64,000 bases of DNA from positions 372,001-436,000 of the forward strand of contig JAXMAV010000003.1 in NCBI GenBank assembly GCA_046350255.1, in the 5' to 3' direction. Every line of letters begins with the position of its first letter. Position 1 is the stretch's first letter. Both the position numbers and the translations under genes were made by a program. This DNA is from CALDUY01 sp046350255 (GTDB lineage: Bacteria > Planctomycetota > Planctomycetia > Gemmatales > Gemmataceae). Positions 53,633-62,901 of this stretch are shown here, piece after piece. Under the pieces are notes generated by a model. That model was not told the origin of the DNA. It ran no database searches and saw only the letters and a list, made by a program, of their open reading frames with translations.

Positions 53633-54902
53633 CGCCGCTGCCTCCCGCGCTGAGGAACCGCCGATGCTCCGCCGCCCGGGCCGCCTGCCGCGTCTGCTCG
53701 AAATGCTCGGCCAACGCCTTGTGCGCCGGCCTGAAGGCCGGGTCGATCCGCAGGGCGCTTTCCAGCCACAGCACCCCCTCGCGCGGCTCGCCGTTGCGCA
53801 GCATCAGCTGGCCCATCTGGCTACGCAGATCCGGGTCGTACGGCCGGCCCTGCAGGCGCTCGCTCAGCTCGTACATCCGCTTCTGATCCGCGTCGATGCG
53901 ATCGGCCCGCGCCTGCGTGCGCTCGGCCTCCTCCTTCTGCCCGGCGCGGCGCAGAAACTGCGCCAGCTGATAGTTCACCTGGTAGTCGTCCGGCTGCAGC
54001 TCGGCCGCCTTCCGCAGGTCGCGCTCGGCGTCGTCCATCCGGCGCAGATCAATCGCCGCCCGCCCGCGCTCCAGCCAGAGCGGCCCCTCGCGCGGAAACC
54101 GTACCAGCGCAGCGCTCAGACGCTCATGGGCCTGGTCGGCCTGGCCCAGGGCGCGCAACCCCGCGGCCAGCGCCGCCACCATCGGCGGTGTGACGTCGTG
54201 CCGGGCCAGGCGCTCCAGATGTTCCACCGCCTCGGCCGGCTCGTTGTTCAGCAGCAGAAGCTGGGCCAGGCGTAGCCGGGCTTCCTGATGATCCGGATGG
54301 CGCTCGAGCAGGGCGCGATAATCCTGCTCGGCCTCGGTCGCCTGAAACAGCCGCTCGAACACCCAGCCGCGCCGCAGCCGGGCCGTCACGCTGTCGGGCT
54401 GCCGCTCGATCCAGGCATCCAGGCAGTAGCGGGCGCTGGGCAGTCGGTAGCCGCGCACGTAGGCCTCGCTGGCCACCTCGAGAATCTCGTTCAGCCGGGG
54501 ATGCTTCGTGTCGATCCACTCCTGAATGCGAAAGTCGGCCCCGAGCGACAATCGCCCCTGCTGCACTTCCAGCAGCACGCGTTCCAGGCTGGCCGTGTCG
54601 CGGTCGCCGCCCAGCTCCTGGTAGAGGGTGATCCGGCGGTCGGCCTCCTCGTAGAAGCCCGCCCACCGCGCCAGCTGGGCCGCCAGCAACTGCACCCGCG
54701 GATGCGTCGGCCAGGTGGCCAGGCAGACATCGAGGTGAGGCTTGGCGCGGGCCGGCTCGCGAGCGTGCAGGGCGCGCTCGGCCGCCAGGTAGGCGTAGCT
54801 AGCCCGCAGCTGAGGCCAGGCCAGCGCCACCAGGCCGCTCAGCACCACCCCCAGCACCAGCAACGACTTCCTGCGAGAAGGATGCGACACCACGACTGCC
54901 AT
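53616..54902 (-). CDS. Membrane-anchored TPR protein (first of a tandem pair)
   Basis: 428 residues from ATG 54902; a GTG at 54947 would add 15 residues and cannot be excluded. A signal-anchor helix (LLVLGVVLSGLVALAW) is followed by TPR-like repeats through to the end, ending with the same pattern as the next gene (LRNGEPREGVLWLESAL, PAHKALAEHFE). The two genes overlap by 17 bases. It lies 66 bases after the small lipoprotein gene in an apparent operon with the thioredoxin-fold lipoprotein and a DUF1559 protein. It probably mediates protein-protein contacts at the membrane; partners unknown. Confidence 0.85.
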   Translation of the reverse strand: MAVVVSHPSRRKSLLVLGVVLSGLVALAWPQLRASYAYLAAERALHAREPARAKPHLDVCLATWPTHPRVQLLAAQLARWAGFYEEADRRITLYQELGGDRDTASLERVLLEVQQGRLSLGADFRIQEWIDTKHPRLNEILEVASEAYVRGYRLPSARYCLDAWIERQPDSVTARLRRGWVFERLFQATEAEQDYRALLERHPDHQEARLRLAQLLLLNNEPAEAVEHLERLARHDVTPPMVAALAAGLRALGQADQAHERLSAALVRFPREGPLWLERGRAAIDLRRMDDAERDLRKAAELQPDDYQVNYQLAQFLRRAGQKEEAERTQARADRIDADQKRMYELSERLQGRPYDPDLRSQMGQLMLRNGEPREGVLWLESALRIDPAFRPAHKALAEHFEQTRQAARAAEHRRFLSAGGSGDGKQP

Positions 54903-54968
54903 GGCAGCAGGCCTGACCCGGGGCGGCCTCCCCGACGAGGAAGCCACTCCGGGGCCAGGCCTCTCCTC

Positions 54969-55391
54969 TTACTTCAGTTCGATGTTGTACGTCTGCGACT
55001 TCTCATTCTTGACCGTGTAGGTCAGCCCCGAGCTGGCCGCGTCCGCGTACTTGCCTGGCACCTGCACGATGGCTCCCGCCCCGCTCTCCATCGTCTTGCC
55101 TTCCACCTTCTGCTTCATCTGTCCCGGAGGCGGGGGGGCCGGAGTTACGATGGAGATGCTCACCTCGCCCACGGGTGCCCGTGCAATGACGTACTTGCCC
55201 TCCTTGAGCTGGGCCGACTCCACCACGTTGTTCCCCTTGCCCACGAACGAGACGGTGCCCACCGGCACCAGCTTGCCGTTGAACTTGACCTCGCCGGTGA
55301 CCTCCGAGCGCGGATGATCCTTCTTCCCGCACCCGACCAGGCCGATCACGGCCATCAGTATCAGAGCCACCACGCCACGTTGCATCCTCAT
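54969..55391 (-). CDS. Small lipoprotein with carboxypeptidase-regulatory-like fold
   Basis: 140 residues; GGAG lies six bases before the start. Lipoprotein signal (LMAVIGLVGC), then EVTGEVKFNGKLVPVGTVSFV and KEGKYVIARAPVGEVSISI, a pattern widespread in planctomycete lipoproteins encoded beside DUF1559 genes and resembling a CarboxypepD-regulatory/transthyretin-like beta sandwich. The same pattern occurs in the N-terminal half of the neighbouring thioredoxin-fold lipoprotein (VTYDGRPVWRGRVTFLG). Function unknown; probably a surface or periplasmic structural protein. Confidence 0.8.
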   Translation of the reverse strand: MRMQRGVVALILMAVIGLVGCGKKDHPRSEVTGEVKFNGKLVPVGTVSFVGKGNNVVESAQLKEGKYVIARAPVGEVSISIVTPAPPPPGQMKQKVEGKTMESGAGAIVQVPGKYADAASSGLTYTVKNEKSQTYNIELK

Positions 55392-55422
55392 GATTCACTC
55401 CTGCGACAAGTCTCGGCCGACG

Positions 55423-56349
55423 CTAATGGCCGGCTCTGGAGAGTAGTTCCTCGATTTTATCCTCGAGCATCTTTCCCGACAGACCACGATAGCGAACCAC
55501 ACCGCCGGCATCGAGCAGCACCACGTAGGGTAGCCCCTCCACCTTCCACGCCGACGACACTGGACCGTTGGCCCCGCCTTCCCACCACGACCGCCAGGGC
55601 AGCTTGTACCGGGCCACGCCCTGCTGCGCCTGCGCCACCTCGGCATCGGTGTTGACTCCCAGCAACACGAAGGCCTTGCCCTGCATCCGTTCGACGAGCG
55701 ACCGCTCGCCCGGGAAGCGCTCCCGGCACAGCGTTCACCAGTAGCCCCAGAATAACAGGGCCACCACCTTTCCGCGCTGTTCGCGCAGCCGCAGAGGCTG
55801 CCCCTCGAGATCGGGCCCCACAATGTCCGGCGCTGTCTGGCCCGGCTCGACGCCGACATCGGGCAGGTCGGTCCGCGCCAGGTAGGGCGGATCGTCCGGC
55901 AACCGCTTCAGCGCGATGTCATGCTGCGTCTCGCCCGGCTCGATCTGCATCACCAGGCCCGACTCAAACGGTTCGCCATAGCGTTCGGGCAGGGCCAGGT
56001 GTGGCAGAGGCGGCACCTCGGTATGGGCCACGCCAGGACGCCCCAGCTGCTCGCGGCCGCCAGTGCCAGGGTTGATCGTGCGCGGATGGTTGGTCACCCC
56101 CACACGCACGCGCCCCAGCGGTGGATTCTGCAGACGGTAATGCCCTTGCTCGTCCACCTCGACAGTACTGATGCGGTTCCCAGCACCCAGGAAGGTCACC
56201 CGGCCACGCCAGACCGGTCGGCCATCGTAGGTAACCACACCCTGCACGACGGGCACCACGGCCGGCGGCGGGGGAGTACAACCCAAAATCCACAGCAGGG
56301 TAAGGAAGACGCCGACGAGCCAGCGAACTCGGTAGCAGAGGCGGGGCAT
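55423..56349 (-). CDS. Lipoprotein with TlpA/thioredoxin-like domain; in-frame TGA at 55735-55737, candidate selenocysteine
   Basis: 308 codons from ATG 56349 if TGA is read through. Lipoprotein signal WILGC, then a beta-sandwich (VVTYDGRPVWRGRVTFLG) and from about residue 175 a redoxin domain: GQTAPDIVGPDLEGQPLRL, GKVVALLFWGYW, then codon 205 = TGA, then TLC. The canonical family motif is FWxxWCxxC, so the TGA replaces precisely the first catalytic Cys and the second Cys (208) is kept. Downstream the fold continues in the same frame without another stop: GKAFVLLGVNTDAEVAQAQ, LPWRSWWEGG, GLPYVVLLDAGGVVRYRG and an ordinary C-terminal helix. Two hairpins follow the TGA. Best reading: selenoprotein with UxxC; alternatives are a nonsense mutation or a sequencing error. 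Confidence 0.75.
55695..55726 (-). promoter_or_regulatory. Candidate bacterial SECIS hairpins after the in-frame TGA
   Basis: On the coding (minus) strand, eight bases after TGA, a stem CCGGGA-GCGCT-TCCCGG (55726-55710) forms with a loop beginning with G at +15. Directly after it a second stem CGAGC-GGTC-GCTCG (55708-55695) has a GGTC apical loop at +32. Bacterial SECIS elements are hairpins just downstream of UGA with a G-containing apical loop; the E. coli fdhF loop also contains GGTC. Which of the two, if either, binds SelB cannot be decided by eye. Confidence 0.5.
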
Positions 56350-56434
56350 GAAGCAGCAGGTCCTTGTGCGAAACGGCGGCGGGCGGGAGTTTAGACCCGC
56401 CCGCCGCCCGACCGGGACGCACCGGTCGAGTGTG

Positions 56435-57406
56435 TTACCAGTTGGACGACAACACCTCGTTGCCGTTGCGGGTGCAGGCACTCCACCACGTAATGGGGCT
56501 CACACCCGACGAGACGGTACGCACGCTGGCATCGGCCAGACCCACGATCATCGCTCCGCTGTGCGGCGACGACGGCCGGGTCGGCGTGCAACCGGCGGCG
56601 GTGTTGAACGGCTGGGGCGACGGCTGGAACACCGAGGCGGTGCCAATCGCCTGGCCCGACGCGCTGTTGGCGAAGGTCGGCTGCCAGCCACCCGCCCACC
56701 AGAAGTCGAACCGGTTGACATAGCTATCGGCGTTGGGGTCACCGCACTGCGCCAGACGCTCGGCGTGCAGCACCGTGTTCGAGGTGCCGTCGGTGATGTC
56801 GGTCAGTCGCGTATCGCCATACCAGGGCGACGAGTTGGGCCCGCCGCCACCGTTCATCGTGCCGTTGGGGTTCACCCGGGCGAAGACCTGCGCGTTGGCC
56901 GCATAGGTGGTCACGCCCCAGCTATCGCTCCACGGGTAGGAGTGCTGGGCCACACCATTGCCTGGGGCCGAGTAATCCGACGGGCAGATGTAGGTCTTCA
57001 CAGCGCGCTGGTAGATGGCGCCGATCCACGGCCGGTTGCCGGCTGCCGCGCCGTTGCCGTCCGGGTTGGTCGGGTCGTAGCTCAGCTTGTACATGTTGTC
57101 CTGCTCGATGTACGGCAGCAGGTGGTAGAAGGTGTTGCCCCACGACAGGCTGTACTGCGCATGACTCGCCGTGGCCGGGAAAACGCCCAGCAGCGGTGGC
57201 AGCCGGCCGTGGGTGTCATGCACGTTGTGCATGGCCAGGCCGATCTGCTTCATGTTGTTGGAGCACTGCATGCGCGCCGCCGCCTCGCGCACCTTCTGCA
57301 CGGCGGGGAGCAACAGCCCAATCAGAATCGCGATGATGGCAATGACGACGAGTAGCTCGATCAGTGTGAAGCCTTGCCACCGTCGCCAAAGACGAATTAC
57401 CGGCAT
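56435..57406 (-). CDS. DUF1559 protein with type IV pilin-like N-terminal methylation motif
   Basis: 323 residues; GGAGG lies seven bases before the start. The N-terminus is the prepilin cleavage/methylation motif GFTLIELLVVIAIIAILIG followed by LLPAVQKVREAAARM and CSNNMKQIGLAMHN, diagnostic of the planctomycete DUF1559 (SBP_bac_10-like) family. Ligand-like middle part with CPSD and TDGTSNTVLHAERL. The terminal H-x9-DG motif is altered: H at SPHSG is followed ten residues later by DA. It is exported, probably through a pilin-like/type II secretion route. It is the first gene of the operon that continues with the thioredoxin-fold lipoprotein. Confidence 0.93.
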   Translation of the reverse strand: MPVIRLWRRWQGFTLIELLVVIAIIAILIGLLLPAVQKVREAAARMQCSNNMKQIGLAMHNVHDTHGRLPPLLGVFPATASHAQYSLSWGNTFYHLLPYIEQDNMYKLSYDPTNPDGNGAAAGNRPWIGAIYQRAVKTYICPSDYSAPGNGVAQHSYPWSDSWGVTTYAANAQVFARVNPNGTMNGGGGPNSSPWYGDTRLTDITDGTSNTVLHAERLAQCGDPNADSYVNRFDFWWAGGWQPTFANSASGQAIGTASVFQPSPQPFNTAAGCTPTRPSSPHSGAMIVGLADASVRTVSSGVSPITWWSACTRNGNEVLSSNW

Positions 57407-57888
57407 AAGGAAGCCTCCAGAACCAGAGAAGATAACTGTTCAGGAACGAGTAAGAACCCTGTGGACATTCAGTGATGTCGAAAACGAACTCACCTGGGAG
57501 ATGGCTGCCGGTTTGTTTGGACAGGTAACCAGGGCGAAATAAACCGGAAAAGTCGATAAGGAATCTACTCCATCTCTCCGAGCGTGTCTATCAGGAACTA
57601 CATTAAAAATTCTTCATGGGTTCATGGCTGCGATCTTCCCCTCGCTGGAGTGCTCAACCATGCCCTGGATGGCCCTTTCGGAGTAACGCATCGCCACTCC
57701 TGCAAATGATGCGCCAGGAGATCGGACCCTGCGAAATCGCCGCGTTTTCTCCGCCTCCTCCACTTTCCCTGCTCACTTCTGTGACATTCGCTGCCCAGGT
57801 TCGTTGCAACGCCTGTTTTGTTGGACAAACGCGCCCTCTGCCCGGTATAGTCGAATGTGGCCCTCCTGTTCTCACCCCCGAGCCAGCC
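57407..57888. other. 482-base divergent control region between DUF1559 and DUF1501 genes
   Basis: The region drives genes in both directions. It is less GC-rich near 57530-57620 (ACATTAAAAATTCTTCATGG), a likely site for the minus-strand operon promoter. The promoter candidate for the plus-strand gene is at 57822-57851. An open frame upstream of 57889 in the DUF1501 frame has no coding character. Confidence 0.5.
57822..57851 (+). promoter_or_regulatory. Sigma70-like promoter candidate for the second DUF1501 gene
   Basis: TGGACA (57822-57827, 5/6 to the -35 consensus) and TATAGT (57846-57851, 5/6 to the -10 consensus) are 18 bases apart. The -10 box ends 37 bases before the ATG, giving a short leader. 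Confidence 0.5.
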
Positions 57889-59313
<1,425 letters not shown>

Positions 59314-59323
59314 GCGTGCCTGC

Positions 59324-59352
59324 GCGCCGGAATCACAGGCGAACCCCGGCGC
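59324..59352 (+). terminator. Hairpin after the second DUF1501 gene
   Basis: A perfect 7-bp inverted repeat (GCGCCGG / CCGGCGC) with a 15-base loop begins 10 bases past the stop. No T-run follows. Confidence 0.35.
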
Positions 59353-59580
59353 TCGTCGCGATGGCTCAGACATGAGAGTTAAGCGCTCCGCATAGTCGCC
59401 CACACACCTCAACAAGGCGAGCCCGAGCACGCGTCGAACGCATGCTCCACGCCGTTACAAAACTTCTCCTTGCAATCTCCACGATGGGGTGTTAGGGTTA
59501 TTTCCACTCATGTCGTAGGATGGCCTCAACGAGCAACACACTTGACACCCGGCAGCCCACGAGCGCGAATCACGCAGGGG

Positions 59581-59919
59581 ATGCTAACATCCCTGGTGAT
59601 GCTGGCTGCGCCAGCGCTCGCGGAGGCCGGGTGCGGTCGCCACGTGCTGACGGGGCTACCCGAGACGCCCGCCTGGCTGGCCTCGCTGCCTCTGGCGCCG
59701 TTGCTTCCGTCTCTGCCCTGTCACGGGCCCACCTGCTCCGAACAACCGACCGATCTGCCGGCCGCGCCTTCCGCGCCGGTCGCGCCCTCAGCTCCCGACA
59801 AGATCCTGGCATCGGCCCGCCCGATGTCAGCTGCTTCTCCTTGCCTCTGCCTGGTTGATGTGCTCGCGCCAGCCACGTCCCAGGCAGAGGGCAGGGATAT
59901 CTTCCACCCTCCGCGATAA
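59581..59919 (+). CDS. Small secreted Cys/Pro-rich protein, hypothetical
   Basis: 112 residues if started at ATG 59581, where a plausible signal peptide begins (MLTSLVMLAAPALAEAGCG). The mature part is rich in Pro, Ala and Ser with paired cysteines (SLPCHGPTCSEQP, SPCLCLVD) and ends in IFHPPR. I have the impression that short planctomycete proteins with a CxGPxC motif and an HPPR end recur near DUF1559 genes, but I cannot verify it. No good ribosome binding site is visible, and the open frame starts earlier at 59470 without a signal. It could also be non-coding. Confidence 0.4.
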   Translation: MLTSLVMLAAPALAEAGCGRHVLTGLPETPAWLASLPLAPLLPSLPCHGPTCSEQPTDLPAAPSAPVAPSAPDKILASARPMSAASPCLCLVDVLAPATSQAEGRDIFHPPR

Positions 59920-60101
59920 GTGAACGAGAACGACGGGCCCGCGCCCATGCTGCGCGCGGCTCCGTCGGCTGCGCTACGAGATGCGCTGGAAGCCCTGGCT
60001 TCCTCCCGCGCTCTCGTCCCGGGGTGTCTCTCAGGCTCCCCGGATCTCTGCGTACCTTTTCTCGTATCCTGCATCGTTTGCATCATCCCGGAGGGGGAGA
60101 C

Positions 60102-61070
60102 ATGTCGATTCGTGCGCGCCGTGCGTTCACGCTGATTGAGCTGCTGGTCGTCATCGCCATCATCGCTATTCTCATTGGTCTTCTGCTGCCCGCCGTCCAG
60201 AAAGTGCGCGAGGCAGCCGCCCGCATGAAATGCAGCAATAATCTGAAGCAGTTAGCCATCGCCCTGCACAGCTACGAGGGTGTCTATGGCTATCTCCCGC
60301 GAGGGCGAACCTACCCCAACAACAGCGCCTTCTCGGCGCAGTCGCGGCTGTTGCCGTTCATCGAGCAGGACAACGTCTACCGGCTGATCGACTTCTCGGT
60401 CGATCCGACCCACGCCAACAACGCGGTGCCGATGGCCACCCTGGTGCCGACCTTCCTCTGTCCCTCCGACAGCACCAGCCGGGTCCCGGGAGGCACCGGC
60501 GTGTGCAGCTATCGCGCTAACGAGGGCACCAGCCTGGTCATGTGGTATGGCATCTCGGATACCGCGGGAGTCAACGCGGCGCTACCGCCCGGCAATGGCT
60601 CGTTCGATGTCAACAATCCGCTCAAACTCGCGGATCTGACCGATGGCACCAGCAGCACCGCGGCCTTCAGCGAGCATCTGCTCGGTGACTTCAGCAATGC
60701 GGTCGTCACGGACCGGGGCGACACCTTCCGCCCAGGCACTTATCCCTCGACGGCGGACCAGGCCGTCCTGGATTGCGCCGCGCTGAACCCGAACGATCTC
60801 ACCATGCAGGGTTACTCGAACGTCGGGGGCTCGTGGTTGTACGGGTATCACTCGACGACCAGCTACTGGCACACCTCGCTGCCGAACACTCGGTCGTGCA
60901 TGTTTCCGCCCTCGCGGATCATGACCACCGCGAACAGCAACCACACCAACGGTGTGAACGTGTCGATGTGTGATGGCTCGGTGCGGTTTGTCAGCGCCAG
61001 CATCAGCGTCGCGACGTGGCGCGCCATCGGCACGCGCAACGGCGGCGAAGTGCCCGGCAACGACTGGTGA
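60102..61070 (+). CDS. DUF1559 protein with type IV pilin-like N-terminal methylation motif (second copy)
   Basis: 322 residues from ATG 60102, preceded by GGAGGGGGAGAC; the longer frame from 60024 adds no homology. Prepilin motif AFTLIELLVVIAIIAIL, then PAVQKVREAAARM and CSNNLKQLAIALHS, CPSDST, DLTDGTSSTAAFSEH. The C-terminal H-x9-DG motif is intact (NHTNGVNVSMCDGSVRF), unlike the copy at 56435. Exported and probably surface-associated. A lipoprotein gene follows after six bases and an AhpD-like gene after that, so these three look like one operon. Confidence 0.94.
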   Translation: MSIRARRAFTLIELLVVIAIIAILIGLLLPAVQKVREAAARMKCSNNLKQLAIALHSYEGVYGYLPRGRTYPNNSAFSAQSRLLPFIEQDNVYRLIDFSVDPTHANNAVPMATLVPTFLCPSDSTSRVPGGTGVCSYRANEGTSLVMWYGISDTAGVNAALPPGNGSFDVNNPLKLADLTDGTSSTAAFSEHLLGDFSNAVVTDRGDTFRPGTYPSTADQAVLDCAALNPNDLTMQGYSNVGGSWLYGYHSTTSYWHTSLPNTRSCMFPPSRIMTTANSNHTNGVNVSMCDGSVRFVSASISVATWRAIGTRNGGEVPGNDW

Positions 61071-61076
61071 GCCGCC

Positions 61077-61451
61077 ATGAAATCATCTTGCTGGATCCTG
61101 CTCGGCGCCGTGCTGGCGGCCGGGTGTGGTGGGGGGACTGCGCCGGGAGCGGCCGACCCCACCGCGGCGAAGGCGGCTCTGCAACAGGCTCTCGACGCCT
61201 GGCAGCGGGGCGACCCACCGGAACGGTTACTCGAGGGTCGCCCCTCGATCCGGGTGCTGGATCGCGAATGGACGCAGGGCCATCGGCTACTGCGCTACGA
61301 GATCGGCAGCCAGACGCCGTTCGCCGCCGACCAGCGGTTTCAGGTGGTGTTGACTCTGCAGGTCGCGAATCGGCCGGCTGTCAAGAAGAAGGCGGTCTAC
61401 CTGGTCGGCACCAGCCCGGCCATCACGGTTGCGCGCGAAGAAGACACCTGA
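61077..61451 (+). CDS. Small lipoprotein, unknown function
   Basis: 124 residues with a lipoprotein signal (LLGAVLAAGC, then GGG). The mature part has a helix (AKAALQQALDAWQRGDPPERL) and a beta-rich half (LRYEIGSQTPF, RFQVVLTLQVAN, KKAVYLVGTSPAITVAR), reminiscent of an NTF2-like or cystatin-like fold, though not firmly recognised. Such lipoproteins commonly follow DUF1559 genes in planctomycetes. It starts six bases after the DUF1559 stop. Confidence 0.75.
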   Translation: MKSSCWILLGAVLAAGCGGGTAPGAADPTAAKAALQQALDAWQRGDPPERLLEGRPSIRVLDREWTQGHRLLRYEIGSQTPFAADQRFQVVLTLQVANRPAVKKKAVYLVGTSPAITVAREEDT

Positions 61452-61476
61452 TCCTCTCTCTCAGGGAATCCTACCC

Positions 61477-62793
61477 ATGCGATTGCTTCTTGTTCTGGTG
61501 GTCTGGGGTGCCAGTGGAGTGGGAGCCTGGGCCGACGAGCCGCCCGTTCCCGTCACGCGCCCCGAGATGAAAAAGGTGCTGGAGGCACTGAAGAAGGCGA
61601 AGCCGCGCCTGCCGTTACCTCCGCTGAGCGAGGCGGACGGCAAGGCGGGCGGTCTGCGCATCGTCAACAACGGACGGATGCGTCAGCTGTATCTGCCCGA
61701 GGAGCTGCGCAGCGCCGACTTCCCGCGCGGACAGGACGCGGCTCTGACGCTGGATCCGACGTTCAAGGTGGAGCTGTTCTGGATCGTCTCGCGGACGAAC
61801 AACTGCCGCTACTGCCTGGGGCACCAGGAGTGGAAGCTGGCGACGGCCGGCCGCACCGAGGATCAGATCGCCGCGCTGGATGGAGACTGGTCGGAGTTCA
61901 CGCCGGCCCAACGCGCGGCGTTCGCTCTGACGCGGCAGCTGACGTTCCAGCCCCACACTCTGAAAGATGCCTCGCTGGACGAGGTGCGCAAGCACTACAA
62001 GCCGTTGCAGATCCTCGAGATCCTCTTCACGGTGGCCAACAACAACGCGACGAACCGCTGGACCGACAGCCTGGGCATCCCCCAGGAGCAGACCGGCCGG
62101 TTCTTCCGGCGAGCGCAGCCAGCGGAAACCGAGAAGGCGCCTGCGGTGCTGGCGTCGTTTCTGATTCCGACGTCGCCACGATACCAGGCGGGGCGAAGCA
62201 AGGTAGCGCCGCTGGAAGAGGCGGGCCGGCCGAAGCTGGAGTCGCGCAGCGAGGTGGAGGCCGCCCTGGCCGCCTGCCGGAAGCGCACGCCGCGTCTACC
62301 GTTGGTGGAAGAAAAGGACGTGCGTACCGTGCTGGGCACCGATGCCCCCGAAGGTGTGGCACCGCAGTGGGTGCGGCTGCTGGCCAACTTCCCGGTGGCG
62401 GGCAAGTCGCGCTACCTGAGTCTGCGGGCAGCCGCCGAAAAGGGCACCCTGGATCGCAAGCTGCGGGCGCAGATCGCCTGGATCGCGGCCCGCGAGGATC
62501 GCGCCTGGTATGCCCTGGGACAGGCGCGGCAGCGACTGCTGGCGCTGGGAGTGTCCGAGAAGGAGATCTGGGCGCTGGATGGCGACGGCGACGGGTTCAG
62601 CCCTGCCGAGCGCGCCGCCTTCGGGCTGGCTCGCAAGCTGACCGCCACGCCGCACCGCATGACCGACGACGACATCGCCGGGCTGCGCAAGCACTACAGC
62701 GACTCGCAGGTGGCCGAGCTGGTCTACCAGGTGTGCAACGCCGCGTTCTTCAACCGCCTGACCGAGGCCGCCGGGCTGCGCCTGGAGGAGTGA
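61477..62793 (+). CDS. Exported protein with two AhpD/carboxymuconolactone-decarboxylase-like domains
   Basis: 438 residues from ATG 61477, which begins a signal peptide (MRLLLVLVVWGASGVGAWA). Two AhpD-like helical domains lie in tandem. The first (about 50-215) has the redox motif NNCRYCLGH, that is CxxC followed by His as in AhpD, plus ALDGDWSEFTPAQRAAFAL. The second (about 265-435) matches it closely (ALDGDGDGFSPAERAAFGLARKL) but reads DRAWYALGQ where the cysteines and His should be, so only the first can be redox-active. The partner is not known. It lies 25 bases after the lipoprotein gene and ahead of a strong hairpin. Confidence 0.88.
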   Translation: MRLLLVLVVWGASGVGAWADEPPVPVTRPEMKKVLEALKKAKPRLPLPPLSEADGKAGGLRIVNNGRMRQLYLPEELRSADFPRGQDAALTLDPTFKVELFWIVSRTNNCRYCLGHQEWKLATAGRTEDQIAALDGDWSEFTPAQRAAFALTRQLTFQPHTLKDASLDEVRKHYKPLQILEILFTVANNNATNRWTDSLGIPQEQTGRFFRRAQPAETEKAPAVLASFLIPTSPRYQAGRSKVAPLEEAGRPKLESRSEVEAALAACRKRTPRLPLVEEKDVRTVLGTDAPEGVAPQWVRLLANFPVAGKSRYLSLRAAAEKGTLDRKLRAQIAWIAAREDRAWYALGQARQRLLALGVSEKEIWALDGDGDGFSPAERAAFGLARKLTATPHRMTDDDIAGLRKHYSDSQVAELVYQVCNAAFFNRLTEAAGLRLEE

Positions 62794-62811
62794 CCAGGCG
62801 AGCAACGGGAA

Positions 62812-62846
62812 AAGCGCCCCAGGCATTCGCTTGCTCTGGGGCGCTT
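62812..62846 (+). terminator. Strong hairpin terminator after the tandem AhpD-like gene
   Basis: A perfect 11-bp inverted repeat (AAGCGCCCCAG / CTGGGGCGCTT) with a 13-base loop starts 18 bases past the stop. The upstream A-run and downstream CTTCGTC give a partial tract. It separates the DUF1559 operon from the next gene. Confidence 0.65.
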
Positions 62847-62901
62847 CGTCGAGTAGGATCGGGCTGAGATGCCTCGCTACTCTCGCTGAAGCCATCCCAC
62901 C

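Noticed and set aside
55735..55737. Reading the TGA as an ordinary stop, leaving a truncated lipoprotein and a separate 87-residue protein
   Set aside because: The downstream piece would start inside a thioredoxin fold at an internal Met, and the TGA occupies exactly the catalytic Cys codon. A broken gene or sequencing error remains possible but is less likely than recoding.
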